This document shows positions 50,360 through 61,640 of a stretch of 64,000 nucleotides of DNA, piece after piece. Numbering within the stretch: position 1 is the first letter of the stretch; each line of letters opens with the position of its first letter. Origin of the DNA: Schistocerca nitens (Eukaryota > Arthropoda > Insecta > Orthoptera > Acrididae); the NCBI RefSeq assembly GCF_023898315.1, contig NC_064621.1, positions 120,538,561 through 120,602,560 of the forward strand, read 5' to 3'. The notes under the pieces were generated by a model that saw only the letters and a list, made by a program, of their open reading frames with translations, ran no database searches and was not told where the DNA came from. Both the position numbers and the translations under genes were made by a program.

Positions 50360-52600
50360 GAATGCTTTAGAATGCTCATCCTGACAATTGACTTGCATCA
50401 AAAGAGAAAACCCAGCTACATTTTGTGACAGAAGTGTCACATATAGTACCACAACTGTTACAGTACCAAAGAAGCAACTTAAAGTAATTTATGTGTGTAC
50501 AAGCAAAGAGATTTGTAAGGAAGTGTATTTCGTTGAAACTGATTCCAGTTTCTACATAGATATCAAGGTTAGGAATGATGTATCTGAGAATATCAAGATA
50601 TGTTGTACAAATAAAGTGCTTAAGGGTGAATTAAAAGCAAAACATAGGTAAGGAAACCATCCTCTACAGACTGAAGAATATAGAGGGGTGTGTTGTACAT
50701 ATGTGTATTGATGTTTTAGAGAAATGTATTGACAGCATCATGAAAGAGCGTGTAACACCTGGCAAAAGACAAAGGTTTCACAAAAGTGACCTAGGTATTA
50801 TTGGTACAGACAATAACGAATTAAATTTCAAGGCACACAAAGGCAGTTCGCTTGTCATCCTTACAGAACTACATATATTACTAAAACTCTTATTAAAAGA
50901 TGATCAAATATTTAAGATTCCGAAAGCTCCCACTGGTAAATACAGAGACGAAATTAAGGGGAAGGTAATAATTCCTGTTCCATTTTTACTGACATTCAAT
51001 GAAAAAGTGTATAGGTATCAACTCAATCGCTAATAAGCTTAGAGTTAATTCAAAAATACATAAAATTGCGCTTCCCTATAAGCAATTTTCAATTACATCG
51101 ATTGCACTTGTCACTTTGTAAGTCAAGAATCGAATAAGATTACGACTGAAAACTACAGATTCACAAATAGTCACATATTAAAAAATGCAACAGAACTGAT
51201 GCAGGTCACCTTAGAGGTTACAAACCCAGCAGCTAAACTCATATCATTAGAGCTTAGCAATCCATATGCAAATGAACTAGTTGAAAAACAATTAACATCA
51301 TCAAAAATAATCGACCGACATACAAGAAAATGAATAACTAGCAAATTGAATAGGTATGTGGTCAATTCAGGCTAGTTTTGTCTCAAAAGTATTTTGTATT
51401 CGGTTTGACCTTTTTCAGATAGCCAAATGGTTTACCAATGGTTAATTGCTTGGCAGTGACACTAGCAAACATTTTCATGGATGATTCTGAAAATAAATTG
51501 TTTCACTGAACAACTATAAAAGTTGCCTTGAGGACAGGCTCATACTTATCGGTTACAGTACAACATAGATTGAAAAACCTACACAGTAACTCAAATGAGC
51601 TACTTCCTAATATTAATTGTGTTATGTAGGTAGAAGAAAATAATTCTATAAGCTATCTTCGTTTTGAAGATATCCAAACTTAATGAATGACATACTTACA
51701 ACATATTTAGAAAACTAACAACCACAGATGCAATCATATATGTGTCTTCATTTCATCTCATATCCTTACAAGTGTGCACTTTTCACGCCATGATGACATG
51801 CTCAGTTGATTACCCATATCTGTAGAAAGTATAGACAGTGAGAATAACATTTTACGTCACGTAGTTGTGGACAATGGGTCTGACCTTATGTCAGGAGAAA
51901 AGGTTTACAAGACACAGATTTGATTAAAAGAGAAGTGCAGACAACAAGTGATAAGGCTACAGAAAATAATAAATAAAGGAAACCCTAGGTTTGTAATGAT
52001 GCCATATTTAGGCAAAGATCCCTGCTGGAATAGAACATGTTTCTGAAGTGGTACTGCTAAAGTGGTTTTTCAAATAAATAATGAGGTAAGGGAAATTGTT
52101 AAGGCACAAGATAGAGAAGGAAGACGTATATGATAAATCAGAGGTGTCTAAATTCATCTGTGGTCTATATGATGAAGAATACGTAGACAAACAAGAAGGA
52201 AGCTTACGATAAGATTCAAAGAACGCTGTAATTCCAGTCATAAAGCTGATTTGAGTGACCACTTTAAAACACATGAACTCACAGTAGGGCACACTGAAGA
52301 AAACATGAAAAACCTTGTATAAACTGAAAAAAGGTGTTGTTATGGAAGTAGAGATATATATTAAAATCAGAAGACCCCCTATAAAGAAGTGAAAGACCTT
52401 AAGAACACAAAGTCCTTTGGTAACCTTTCTGATATTTTTGCCATAATGCACAAGTAATTCCACATATTGCCTATGATCAAGTTAGGAATTTAAACAACTG
52501 TCCATTTCGGCCTGTGAGAAGCTGTATTTTTCCATTTATTCTGTACAGTAGCCTAATAGGGAGAAATGGCAGATGAACCCAATCTTTTAACCATTGGCAC
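50360..52600 (+). mobile_element. Best-preserved body of the Penelope-like family
   Basis: Two adjacent frames cover the N-terminal and central parts. At 50388-50651 lies KQLKVIYVCTSKEICKEVYF and a coiled segment. At 50701-51033 lies VTPGKRQRFHKSDLGIIGTD, KAHKGSSLVILTEL and IPKAPTGKYRDEIKGKVIIP. RT remnants follow (51040-51480; TNSHILKNATELM, ANIFMDD), then a connection region, a GIY-YIG-type segment near 52150, and the 3' region to about 52600. Beyond 51030 the frame is broken repeatedly. Both the RT and the GIY-YIG endonuclease of canonical PLEs are recognisable. Confidence 0.78.
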
Positions 52601-54231
52601 GGCCACGTTTCTGCTAGCCTGTTACACACTGTGACGGACAGTGAAGTTTTGTAGTTCAGCATAACGAAGTGGCTAGGAATCTCGCTTTTTACGTCAGGCG
52701 ATCATGGCTACAGATATGGAATCGAGGTACTACTGTTTCAAATCTACATAGGAGATTACCTGCGAATCACATGCATCACTTTTTAGGATATTACTAAATG
52801 TTATTAATGTTATACAGAACTGTCTGGGATATTGAATATATACAAGCAAGGGGGCACATACAGTCACAAGCCTGACTGACCCATGGGGAGTTAAAAATAA
52901 ACGATAAAATATATAAATTGGCCGGCATCTAACGATAGGCACCTATTACCCAGCAAAAGCATAGTAAAAGGTTTCAGATCTGGTATTAACTGCGAGTCCA
53001 GGGATAGTCTCAATCCACTTATGTACTGTTCCGGCAGACCAAGTGACTGGAGATGGGAAGAATCCCTATAGTACGAAGTGCATATGCTGATGTAGATGCC
53101 GTTGAAATTTGCGTGCACACTGCAGGTACTTTTATATATAGATACATGTTAACGTTGCTACTAAAGTTTCATAACCAGTGAGTATAATCGTCTTGTGTCT
53201 TGCACATGTGGTACTGCTTTAGATATATTACTTTATTAATGTCCTATAATAGTTCCAGATGATAATTGTCATAGCCGAAAATTAAAATTTTGTGTTCACG
53301 TCTGCATGTACATAGAAGTGTTCGTCTGCAGTTATGTATGTAGGTTAGAAAATGATTTAGTAACTAGAAGAGCACTGAAAGTGCGGTTGTTATAAGTTCT
53401 TCTTTTTATTGCTTTTCATAATGGCAGATTCAGTATCATTTCTCTCAATGTACCACAGTACTGAATACTGTAGATAATCAGTTATTAAACAGAATAAAGG
53501 AATTGAAATTTACATGATATCAGAATAAATGAAGTACTAGTGAAATTATAACCAGCTCAGAATACATTATTTATAGTCGACTACTGAAGTAATTTTAATA
53601 ATTTGGAAACATGCAACATTTTGATCCTAATTTATCAGCAATGACTGTGTTAGAGCTTATAAGACACTAGTTAATAATCATGTATGTTTGATGCAAAGTG
53701 CAGTGGAGCTTTACTTTTCCCATTTTACTGCAGGTTGTAGGACAGTGTGAGAACTTCAGACTGTGTCTCTGTTTTGTGGCGCCACTTCAGGAGAGGCAAC
53801 TACCCACTGTGGTCAGCTCTGCAGGTAGCGTCTGAACTGGCATGTGGTCTGGTTCTGGCTTTGGTTGCAGCATGTCAGCTGCCTGCCCATCCATGTTTGG
53901 TGTGGCCGGCCCATGTGTGAGCACCTGCTTAATGGTAATCAACACATGTGGTGTTCCAGTGACACATGCTTACATTCCTGTCATGCGAGAAAATTTCAGT
54001 AGGCACAATAGCCACATATGCTTACACCTGCTACATCACTAATCTTCCCTTTTATGTGCTAAAAGTATATGTAGGAAGTGGATGACAAAAAGATGAATGG
54101 TCTGATTTATTTGGAATAATAGTTATCTTACAACTCAGGAACATTGGCCTAGCATGTCTTGGCATACCAGTTAAATATTATGTTGCTCACCGTAAGCCAG
54201 TATTTTATACCATGGTAATGTAATAATACAT
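52600..54231. repeat. Unit B, first copy (continues at 55652-56050)
   Basis: Begins at GTTTCTGCTAGCCTGTTACA and is repeated in direct orientation at 58285-60035 at about 85-90 percent identity. It contains a relic of exon 2 of the prepropeptide gene on the minus strand, and nearby sequence matching the arm intron (for example CTTTGGAATAATTG-type motifs). It is thus a deeper duplicate of the gene region. A Tc1-type element interrupts it at 54233. Confidence 0.75.
53800..53924 (-). pseudogene. Exon-2 relic of the prepropeptide gene, unit B copy 1
   Basis: After a kept AG acceptor (53925-53927), the frame aligned with the arm exon reads GAHTWAGHTKHGWAGS, then a stop. The arm genes have CGA (Arg) where TGA stands here. 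Beyond it, sequence still aligns with the rest of the exon to the common TAG at 53800-53802. A poly(A)-type signal AGTAAA is at 53710-53715. I find no exon 1 upstream within 3 kb. Either it is a pseudogene or a form with a shortened peptide; I favour pseudogene. Confidence 0.6.
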
Positions 54232-54232
54232 A

Positions 54233-55651
54233 CACTCCTTGAAATTGAAATAAGAACACCGTGAATTCATTGTCCCAGGAAGGGGAAACTTTATTGACAC
54301 ATTCCTGGGGTCAGATACATCACATGATCACACTGACAGAACCACAGGCACATAGACACAGGCAACAGAGCATGCACAATGTCGGCACTAGTACAGTGTA
54401 TATCCACCTTTCGCAGCAATGCAGGCTGCTATTCTATGGAGACCATCGTAGAGATGCTGGATGTAGTCCTGTGGAACGGCTTGCCATGCCATTTCCACCT
54501 GGCGCCTCAGTTGGACCAGCGTTCGTGCTGGACGTGCAGACCGCGTGAGACGACGCTTCATCCAGTCCCAAACATGCTCAATGGGGGACAGATCCGGAGA
54601 TCTTGCTGGCCAGGGTAGTTGACTTACACCTTCTAGAGCACGTTGGGTGGCACGGGATACATGCGGACGTGCATTGTCCTGTTGGAACAGCAAGTTCCCT
54701 TGCCGGTCTAGGAATGGTAGAACGATGGGTTCGATGACGGTTTGGATGTACCGTGCACTATTCAGTGTCCCCTCGACGATCACCAGTGGTGTACGGCCAG
54801 TGTAGGAGATCGCTCCCCACACCATGATGCCGGGTGTTGGCCCTGTGTGCCACGGTCGTATGCAGTCCTGATTGTGGCGCTCACCTGCACGGCGCCAAAC
54901 ACGCATACGACCATCATTGGCACCAAGGCAGAAGCGATTCTCATCGCTGAAGACGACACGTCTCCATTCGTCCCTCCATTCACGCCTGTCGCGACACCAC
55001 TGGAGGCGGGCTGCACGATGTTGGGGCGTGAGCGGAAGACGGCCTAACGGTGTGCGGGACCGTAGCCCAGCTTCATGGAGACGGTTGCGAATGGTCCTCG
55101 CCGATACCCCAGGAGCAACAGTGTCCCTAATTTGCTGGGAAGTGGCGGTGCGGTCCCCTACGGCACTGCGTAGGATCCTACGGTCTTGGCGTGCATCCGT
55201 GCGTCGCTGCGGTCCGGTCCCAGGTCGACGGGCACGTGCACCTTCCGCCGACCACTGGCGACAACATCGATGTACTGTGGAGACCTCACGCCCCACGTGT
55301 TGAGCAATTCGGCGGTACGTCCACCCGGCCTCCCGCATGCCCACTATACGCCCTCGCTCAAAGTCCGTCAACTGCACATACGGTTCACGTCCACGCTGTC
55401 GCGGCATGCTACCAGTGTTAAAGACTGCGATGGAGCTCCGTATGCCACGGCAAACTGGCTGACACTGACGGCGGCGGTGCACAAATGCTGCGCAGCTAGC
55501 GCCATTCGACGGCCAACACCGCGGTTCCTGGTGTGTCCGCTGTGCCGTGCGTGTGATCATTACTTGTACAGCCCTCTCGCAGTGTCCGGAGCAAGTATGG
55601 TGGGTCTGACACACCGGTGTCAATGTGTTATTTTTTCCATTTCCAGGAGTG
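54233..55651 (-). mobile_element. Tc1-type DNA transposon, apparently complete
   Basis: 1419 bp between TA dinucleotides (54231-54232 and 55652-55653). The ends are inverted: CACTCCTTGAAATTGAAATA on the left and CACTCCTGGAAATGGAAAAA in reverse complement on the right, imperfect over about 30 bp. The transposase on the minus strand fills most of it. The element is absent from the matching site of unit B copy 2 (near 59885), so it inserted after the unit B duplication. Confidence 0.93.
54388..55407 (-). CDS. Tc1-type transposase, uninterrupted, 339 residues
   Basis: Cuts and re-joins its own element through the inverted ends. I start it at MPRQRGREPY (55407), since upstream codons in the same frame belong to the leader and terminal repeat. 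Residues 8-60 form a first helix-turn-helix (DFERGRIVGMREAGWTYRRI). Residues 75-125 form a second one plus linker (SARTIRNRLHEAGLRSRTPL). The catalytic domain has FSDENRF with Asp155, MVWGAIS at 195-201, FQQDNARPH with Asp244 and SPDLSPIEHVWD with Glu277. Length and order fit the Tc1 family. The unusual point is 32 residues between Asp244 and Glu277, where Tc1 elements normally have 34; the missing two lie in the ALEGVSQLPWP stretch. No stop or frameshift is seen, so it may be young. Confidence 0.93.
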   Translation of the reverse strand: MPRQRGREPYVQLTDFERGRIVGMREAGWTYRRIAQHVGREVSTVHRCCRQWSAEGARARRPGTGPQRRTDARQDRRILRSAVGDRTATSQQIRDTVAPGVSARTIRNRLHEAGLRSRTPLGRLPLTPQHRAARLQWCRDRREWRDEWRRVVFSDENRFCLGANDGRMRVWRRAGERHNQDCIRPWHTGPTPGIMVWGAISYTGRTPLVIVEGTLNSARYIQTVIEPIVLPFLDRQGNLLFQQDNARPHVSRATQRALEGVSQLPWPARSPDLSPIEHVWDWMKRRLTRSARPARTLVQLRRQVEMAWQAVPQDYIQHLYDGLHRIAACIAAKGGYTLY

Positions 55652-56700
55652 TATATGTATAATGGGATAAACACATTTATAAATTGGAGGAATGCTTTTG
55701 TTAAATGTCCTAACGGTAATTGCTCCCTTTTTACGTTAACGTGTTTCTAAAACAGTTACGTAGATATGGTAAGATTTTTAAAACCAGTTACAGAGTTTTC
55801 CTCACTTCACTACGCCCATGATATGCAATTATCTTCATTGGCAGTACTCTGTCAGTTGTCTATCACTGAATAATATACTTCGTTGTAGAAGCCACTGACG
55901 TGTAGACATATTGTGCTATAAGCCTTACCGTATGTGAGCTTTAAAATAATAATTTCTGTAACTTACTTTTTAACACAGTTAATGAAGCAACTTAAACAAC
56001 TTAAAATACAGCTGGGAAAGTAGGCCTATATGAGTGCTCAATGTATATCGCTGCATATCATCGAAGTGTGAAGTACATAATACAGGTTGAATGCTATTCT
56101 AATAAGCTTTGATGTACAATGCAATAATTGTATTGTGGAGCTAGACATCTTCTTGTATACGACAGAGGAAATGCATCAATTTTTTTTTAATTTCTGAGTA
56201 TAAAATACATGACTAGTGATGAAATGTACACCGCTGGTAACACAAATCAGGACACATACTGTCCAATTCGAAAGCACCTAGACTTATTAGTGAATAGTTA
56301 TGACTCTATTCCCTACACCTATAATTACAGGTATAGTCAGTATTTCATTTCCAGGGGGTTTCAGTAAAGGTCATCATTGAAAACTGGACTTGTAATAGAA
56401 CTCCCTATGGCAATATATAGAGTGTGTAATTATATATAAAGTCTATTTTATTGTCAGTCATTCAATTAATAAAATATAACTTTTATCATCAAGCAGAAAT
56501 CAGTCAATAAATTTCATTTGACGATGGTATCTCCATGGAGATGTGTTTCTGTATGACAGTAATGTTCTTGAGAGATGACAGTGAACATTTGTGCATACAT
56601 GTCGACAGTCCACGTCTTTCCAGCACGAGGTTCAGTTTCAGTCAATAACGAGTTACTGAGTGGAGATAACAGCATATAATAAACGCCACGAAGAGAGGAG
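55652..56700. other. Remainder of unit B copy 1 and AT-rich sequence
   Basis: 55660-56050 matches 59888-60035 (ATGGGATAAACAC, then TTGCTC and GTTTCTAAAA.AGTTA). After that I see nothing recognisable. Confidence 0.5.
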
Positions 56701-56719
56701 AAGTACCTGGAAAAGAATG

Positions 56720-57290
56720 TACGTTTTACTCAGTGGTGACAACAAACATACAGTTTCCACTTCGTAGCCCATCGATTGTTTTTCTTTGGTTGGAACAAAG
56801 ATATGAGTTTAATGCTGTATGTCTCGTCGACAATTTTTTGGAATCTCTTACTATGCCTAAATAAGTGCTGTCAGTATAGGAAAGCTGCTGTCTGAGGCCT
56901 GCAATGGAAGCATCCGTCTTTACATGCATTGTTTATGTATGATAGACCAGGAGGCCAGGAATGTCAGTCAATATATGCACTCCTCAAGCTGTTAATGGTC
57001 TTAATGGTATGGTGACTACAGCCCCTAATCTTCTACACTCCAATTTGTACCCATCTCGCACATAAAGTGGATAAAATTAGTTTACAAATTCATCACCAAT
57101 TAATCAGCGGCTGTGTGACACAAAGTGCGGGTTAGCTCTCGCTCGGATTCATTTCCTTTTCTTAATCCATTTTTCAGTGTGCTACAAGGCATATCCAAAT
57201 TTTCTGCAGCCTTCCTAAGCTATAAACCTTAAAAAAACAGCATGTTTTACATGTTTCCGATCTTCTGCAGTCCATTTTCCACAAGTATGA
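56720..57290 (-). mobile_element. Decayed pogo/Tigger-like transposase fragment (tentative)
   Basis: Minus-strand pieces in shifting frames resemble this family. Near 57280-57130 are WTAEDRKHVKHAVF and KAAENLDMPCSTLKNGLRKG, a psq-type helix-turn-helix. Near 56850-56750 is VDET followed by about 30 residues ending in YVCC, in the place where pogo-like transposases have NVDETG and the first catalytic region. No intact frame is left and no terminal repeats were found. A domesticated psq-type gene relic is the alternative. Confidence 0.35.
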
Positions 57291-57299
57291 AGCATAAAC

Positions 57300-58280
57300 A
57301 TGTATATTCTTGGGTCAGTAAAGATCAATCGACAGTGAAGGTCTGTGATCAATGATAACAAGTGTATCTACATAAGTGATAAATGTTTATATACTGTTAA
57401 CAGCGTCTCATTAGCGCCTTTGGAGATCCGACAGATAATGAACGCCACATACCGCTCCGTGTCATCCAGGCAGTCACAGAGGACACAGCTATGCATATCT
57501 AAAGCGACTAAAGCGACTTCATACCCTTGCACATTTACGTTAATGTTTGGTTGCAACATTTCACTTTATCTTCACCCCCGAGGAAACTGCTAGTAGTGCC
57601 CGTGGCCTACCCAAATATTGTGGGGCACTATCGTTCTTAGCGATTAGTCATAGAAGATATAAAGAAAGATTTCTTTTGTATGTTCCCTCAACAAAAAAGT
57701 GTTGTTAGTGGGGGCTGGAGAGTCTTCTGGTGTATCACCCACTAAACGTCTGTCGACTCGGTCTTGTGTGATAAGGATTACTGAAAGTTGAAGTACTAAC
57801 TACTGACGATAATTTGCCTCTCGTCATCTAATTCACGATATTCCGTGTGATATAAACACCTTTTCAATCTAAATATGTCAGAAATATCTGAGTAACGTGT
57901 GTAAACTGCAGCAATCCTATTTTTATTGCTGTCATCGTTCACTGAAACTACCATAAGACTGATGTAGAAACGAAAGTGTCTGTCATGAAGACATTAAAAC
58001 ATTGTCAGAAATATATAATTCGGAAGTAATACGATCATTCACTTATGAAGTCCACTTCACGTTGCACAATAAAGTATACTTCATAAAGAGAGTTGTAACA
58101 GCTGACTGTGATTCTTGTCGATAACAGATCTGCTTTTAACAATTCTGGTAAAAAAAAGCTGAGTTTATAGTTCAATTATTTTTAAATTCCTTTCCTGGCC
58201 AATACTACATTAACGTTAGTTGGAATTTTTGCCTTTTGGTTCTGTAAGATACACTCGGTACTCATGTGATTCACAGTATA
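57300..58280. other. No feature seen
   Basis: AT-rich sequence between the pogo-like fragment and unit B copy 2, without coding signal. Confidence 0.5.
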
Positions 58281-58284
58281 TTGG

Positions 58285-60035
58285 TAGGAACGTGTCTGCT
58301 AGCCTGTTACACACTGTAACTGACAGTGAAGTTTTATAGTTCAGCATAATGAAGTGGCTAGGAATCTCGCTTTTTACGTCAGGCGACCATAGCTACAGAT
58401 ATGGAATCGAGATAATACTGTTTCAAGTCTACATAGGAGATTACCTGCGAATCACATGCATCACTTTTTAGTATATTACTAAATGTTATTAATGTTATAT
58501 AGAACTGTCTGGGATATTGAATATATACAAGCAAGGGGGCACATACAGTCACAAGCCTGACTGACCCATGCGGAGTGAAAAATAAACGTTAAAAAACATA
58601 AATTGGCCGGCATCTAACGATAGACACCTATTATCCAGCAAAAGCATAGTAAATGTTTTCAGATCTGGTATTAACTGTGAGTCCAGAGATATTCTCAATC
58701 AACTTATATACTGTTCCGGCAGACCAAGTGACTGGAATGGGAAGAATCCCTCTAGTACGAAGAGCATATGCTGATGTAGGCGCTGTTGAAATACTGTGTG
58801 CACACTTTGCAGATATTTTTATTTATATATACAAGTTAACGTTGCTAATGTAGTTCATAACCAGTGGTTATAATCATCTTGTTTCTTTCACAGGAGATAC
58901 TGCTTTAGATGTATTACTTCATTAATTTCCCATAATAGTTTTGATGATTACTGTCACAGTCTAAAATAAAAATTATCCTTTCATTCTGCATGTACATCGG
59001 AGGGCTCGCCAGCAATTATGTATGTAACTTTGGAGATTTAATAGTAACTAGAAGAGCATTGGGGGCGCGATTGTTATAAGTTCTTCTTTTCATTGCTTTC
59101 CTTAATGGCAGATTCAGTATCATTTTGCTCCATGTACCACAGTGCTGTATACTGTAGATAATCAGTTATTAACAAAATATGGAAACCGACTTTTGCATCA
59201 CATCAGAATAAATGAAGTAATAGTGAAATTATAACCAGCTCAGTATCCATTATTTATGGTCGACCACTGAAGCAAAAAATATGGAAACTTTTGCAATATT
59301 TCCATATCCCCATTTATCACCAATGAGTGCTCTAGAGCTTACATTTTTGAGACGCTGGGTAATAACCACGTATGTTTACTGCAAAGTGTAATCGTGCTTT
59401 ACTTTTCCCATTTTTCTGCAGGGTATAGGACAGTGTGAGCAGCTTCAAACCGTGCCTCTGTTTTGTGGCTCCACTTCAGGAGTGGCAACTACCTGCTGCT
59501 AGTGAGTGGTTCTGCAGGCAGCACCTGACTTGTGATGTGACCTGGCTGTGCCTTTGGCTGTAGTGTTTCAGCTGCCTGCCCTTGCATGTTTGGTGTGGCC
59601 AGCCCAGGTGTGTGCACCTGCTTAATGGCAATCAACACATATGGTGTTCCCGCGAAATCTGCTTACATTCCTGTCACACCAGAAGATTTCAGTAAGCGTA
59701 ATAGCCACACCTGCTACAAACACTATGCTTGCCTTTTATGTGCAGAAAGTATGAAGTGGATGACAAAAAGAGAACTAGTCTGTTCTCTTTGGAATAATTG
59801 TTATCTTACACCTCACGAACACCGGTGTGGCCAATATCTGTATGTCTTGACACACCCAGTGACACATTATGCACTTGACACATGTGTGTAATGGGCTAAA
59901 CACTTGAATAAGTTGGAAGAATATATTTGTTGAATGTTCAAAAACTAATTGCTCGTTTTCATGTTTAACATGTTTCTAAAAGAGTTATGTAAATATGATA
60001 AGATTTTTAAAGCCAGTTATGCTTCTTAACACAGT
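58285..60035. repeat. Unit B, second copy
   Basis: Direct repeat of 52600-54231 plus 55652-56050, without the Tc1 insertion. It starts at GTGTCTGCTAGCCTGTTACA and ends near the RTE LINE tail at 60044. It contains the second exon-2 relic. Confidence 0.75.
59499..59617 (-). pseudogene. Exon-2 relic of the prepropeptide gene, unit B copy 2
   Basis: An AG acceptor (59618-59620) is followed by GAHTWAGHTKHARAGS and then TGA, at the codon where copy 1 also has TGA and the arm genes have CGA. Downstream similarity continues to a TAG near 59499. AGTAAA at 59398-59403 replaces AATAAA. The shared stop implies it predates the unit B duplication. Confidence 0.6.
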
Positions 60036-60043
60036 TGCTGAAG

Positions 60044-61640
60044 CAAATTGTTGTTGTTACTGTTGTGGTCTTCAGACCAGAGACTGGTCTGATGCAGCCC
60101 TCCATGCTAATCTACCCTGTTCAACCTTGTTCACCTTCAAGTAACTACTCCACACTACATCCTTCTGAATCTGTTTGCTGTATTGATGCCTTGGTCTCCC
60201 TCTACGATTTTTACCCTCAACGCTTCTGTCCAGTACTAAATTGGTAATCCCTTGATGCCTCAGAAAGTGTCCTACCAACAGATCCCTTCTTCTAGCCAAA
60301 TTGTACCACAAATTCTTCTTCTCCCCAGTACTTTCAGTACCTCCTCATTAGTTATGCGATCTACCCATTTAATCTTTAGCATTCTTCTGTAGAACCGCAT
60401 TTTGAAAGCTTCTATTCTCTTCTTGTCTAAACTATTTACAGCCCATGTTCCATACATGGCTACACTCCATACAAGTACTTTAAGAAAAGATTTCATGACA
60501 CTTAAATCTATACTCGATGTCAACAAAACTCTCTTCTTGAGAAACGATGTCCTTGCCATTGCCAGAATGCATTTTATGTCCTGTCTACTTCGACCATCAT
60601 CAGTTATTTCGCTCCCCAAATAGCAAAACTCTTCTATTACTTTAAGTCTATTATTTCCTAATCTCATTCCCTCAGCATCAGCTCATTTAATTCGACTACA
60701 TGCCATTATTCTCGTTTTTCTTTTCTTGGTGTTCATCTTATACCCTCCTCTGAAGACACTGTCCATTCCTTTCAGCTACTCTTCTAAGACCTTTCCTGTC
60801 TTTGAAAGAATTACAATGTCGTCAGCAAACCTTGGCGTTTTTATACCTTCTCCATGGATTTTAATTCGTACTCGAAATTTTCTTTTCTTTCCTTTGCTGC
60901 TTGCTCAATATGCTGATTGAATAACATTGGGGGCAGGCTACAATACTGTCTCACTCCCTTCTCAACCACTGCTCCCCTTTCGTGGCCTTCAACTTTTATA
61001 ACTGCCATCTGGTTTCTGCATAAATTGTAAATACCCGTTCACTTCCTGCCACCTTCAGAACATGAAATAGGGTATTCCAGTCAACATTGACAAAAGCTTT
61101 CTCTAAGTCAATAAATGCTACAAATGTAGTTTAACCTTTCCTTATCTATCTTCTGAGAAAAGTCGTAGGGTCACTATTGCCTCACGTGTTCCAACATTTC
61201 TACGGAATTCAAACTGATCTTCCCCAAGGTCGGCTTCTACTAGTTTTTCCATTCGTCTCTAAAGAATTTGTGTTAGTATTTTGCAGCCGTGACTTATTCA
61301 ACTGATAGTTCAGTAATTTTCCCACCCATCAACACTTTCGATCTTTGGCACGAGGATTAATATATTCTTCTTGAAGTCTGAGGTTATTTCGCATTCACTA
61401 GATGGTAGAGTTTTGTCAGGGCTGGCTCTCTCATGGCTATCAGAAGTTCTAATGCAATGTTGTCTACTGCTGGTGCCTTGTTTTGACTTACGTCTTTCAG
61501 TGTTCTGTCAAATTCTTCACGCAGTATCGTATCTACCATCTCATCTTCATCTAAGTCCTCTTCCATTTCCATAATATTGATCTCAAGTACACTGGTTACT
61601 GCCCTAATGGCTGCAGGCTTTGGTGTCTAGAGGAAGGAAA
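60044..61640 (-). mobile_element. RTE-like LINE, 5'-truncated
   Basis: Minus-strand parts: an early RT block near 61570-61390 (DVSQNKAPAVDNIALELLIA); a middle region in broken frames (61300-60750, including a remnant matching LINE palm motifs); and a C-terminal block at 60667-60272 (FCYLGSEITDDGRSRQDIK, VWSVAMYGTWAVNSLDKKRI, RFYRRMLKIKWVDRITNEEV). It ends at 60072-60044 with GAAGACCACAACAG and AACAACAA, the usual tail of this family. Frames are interrupted several times. Assignment to RTE rests on recalled similarity of the YLGS and RRMLKI blocks. Confidence 0.75.

Noticed and set aside
54742-55662. Several plus-strand frames of 76-158 codons
   Set aside because: They are shadows of the GC-rich transposase gene on the minus strand.
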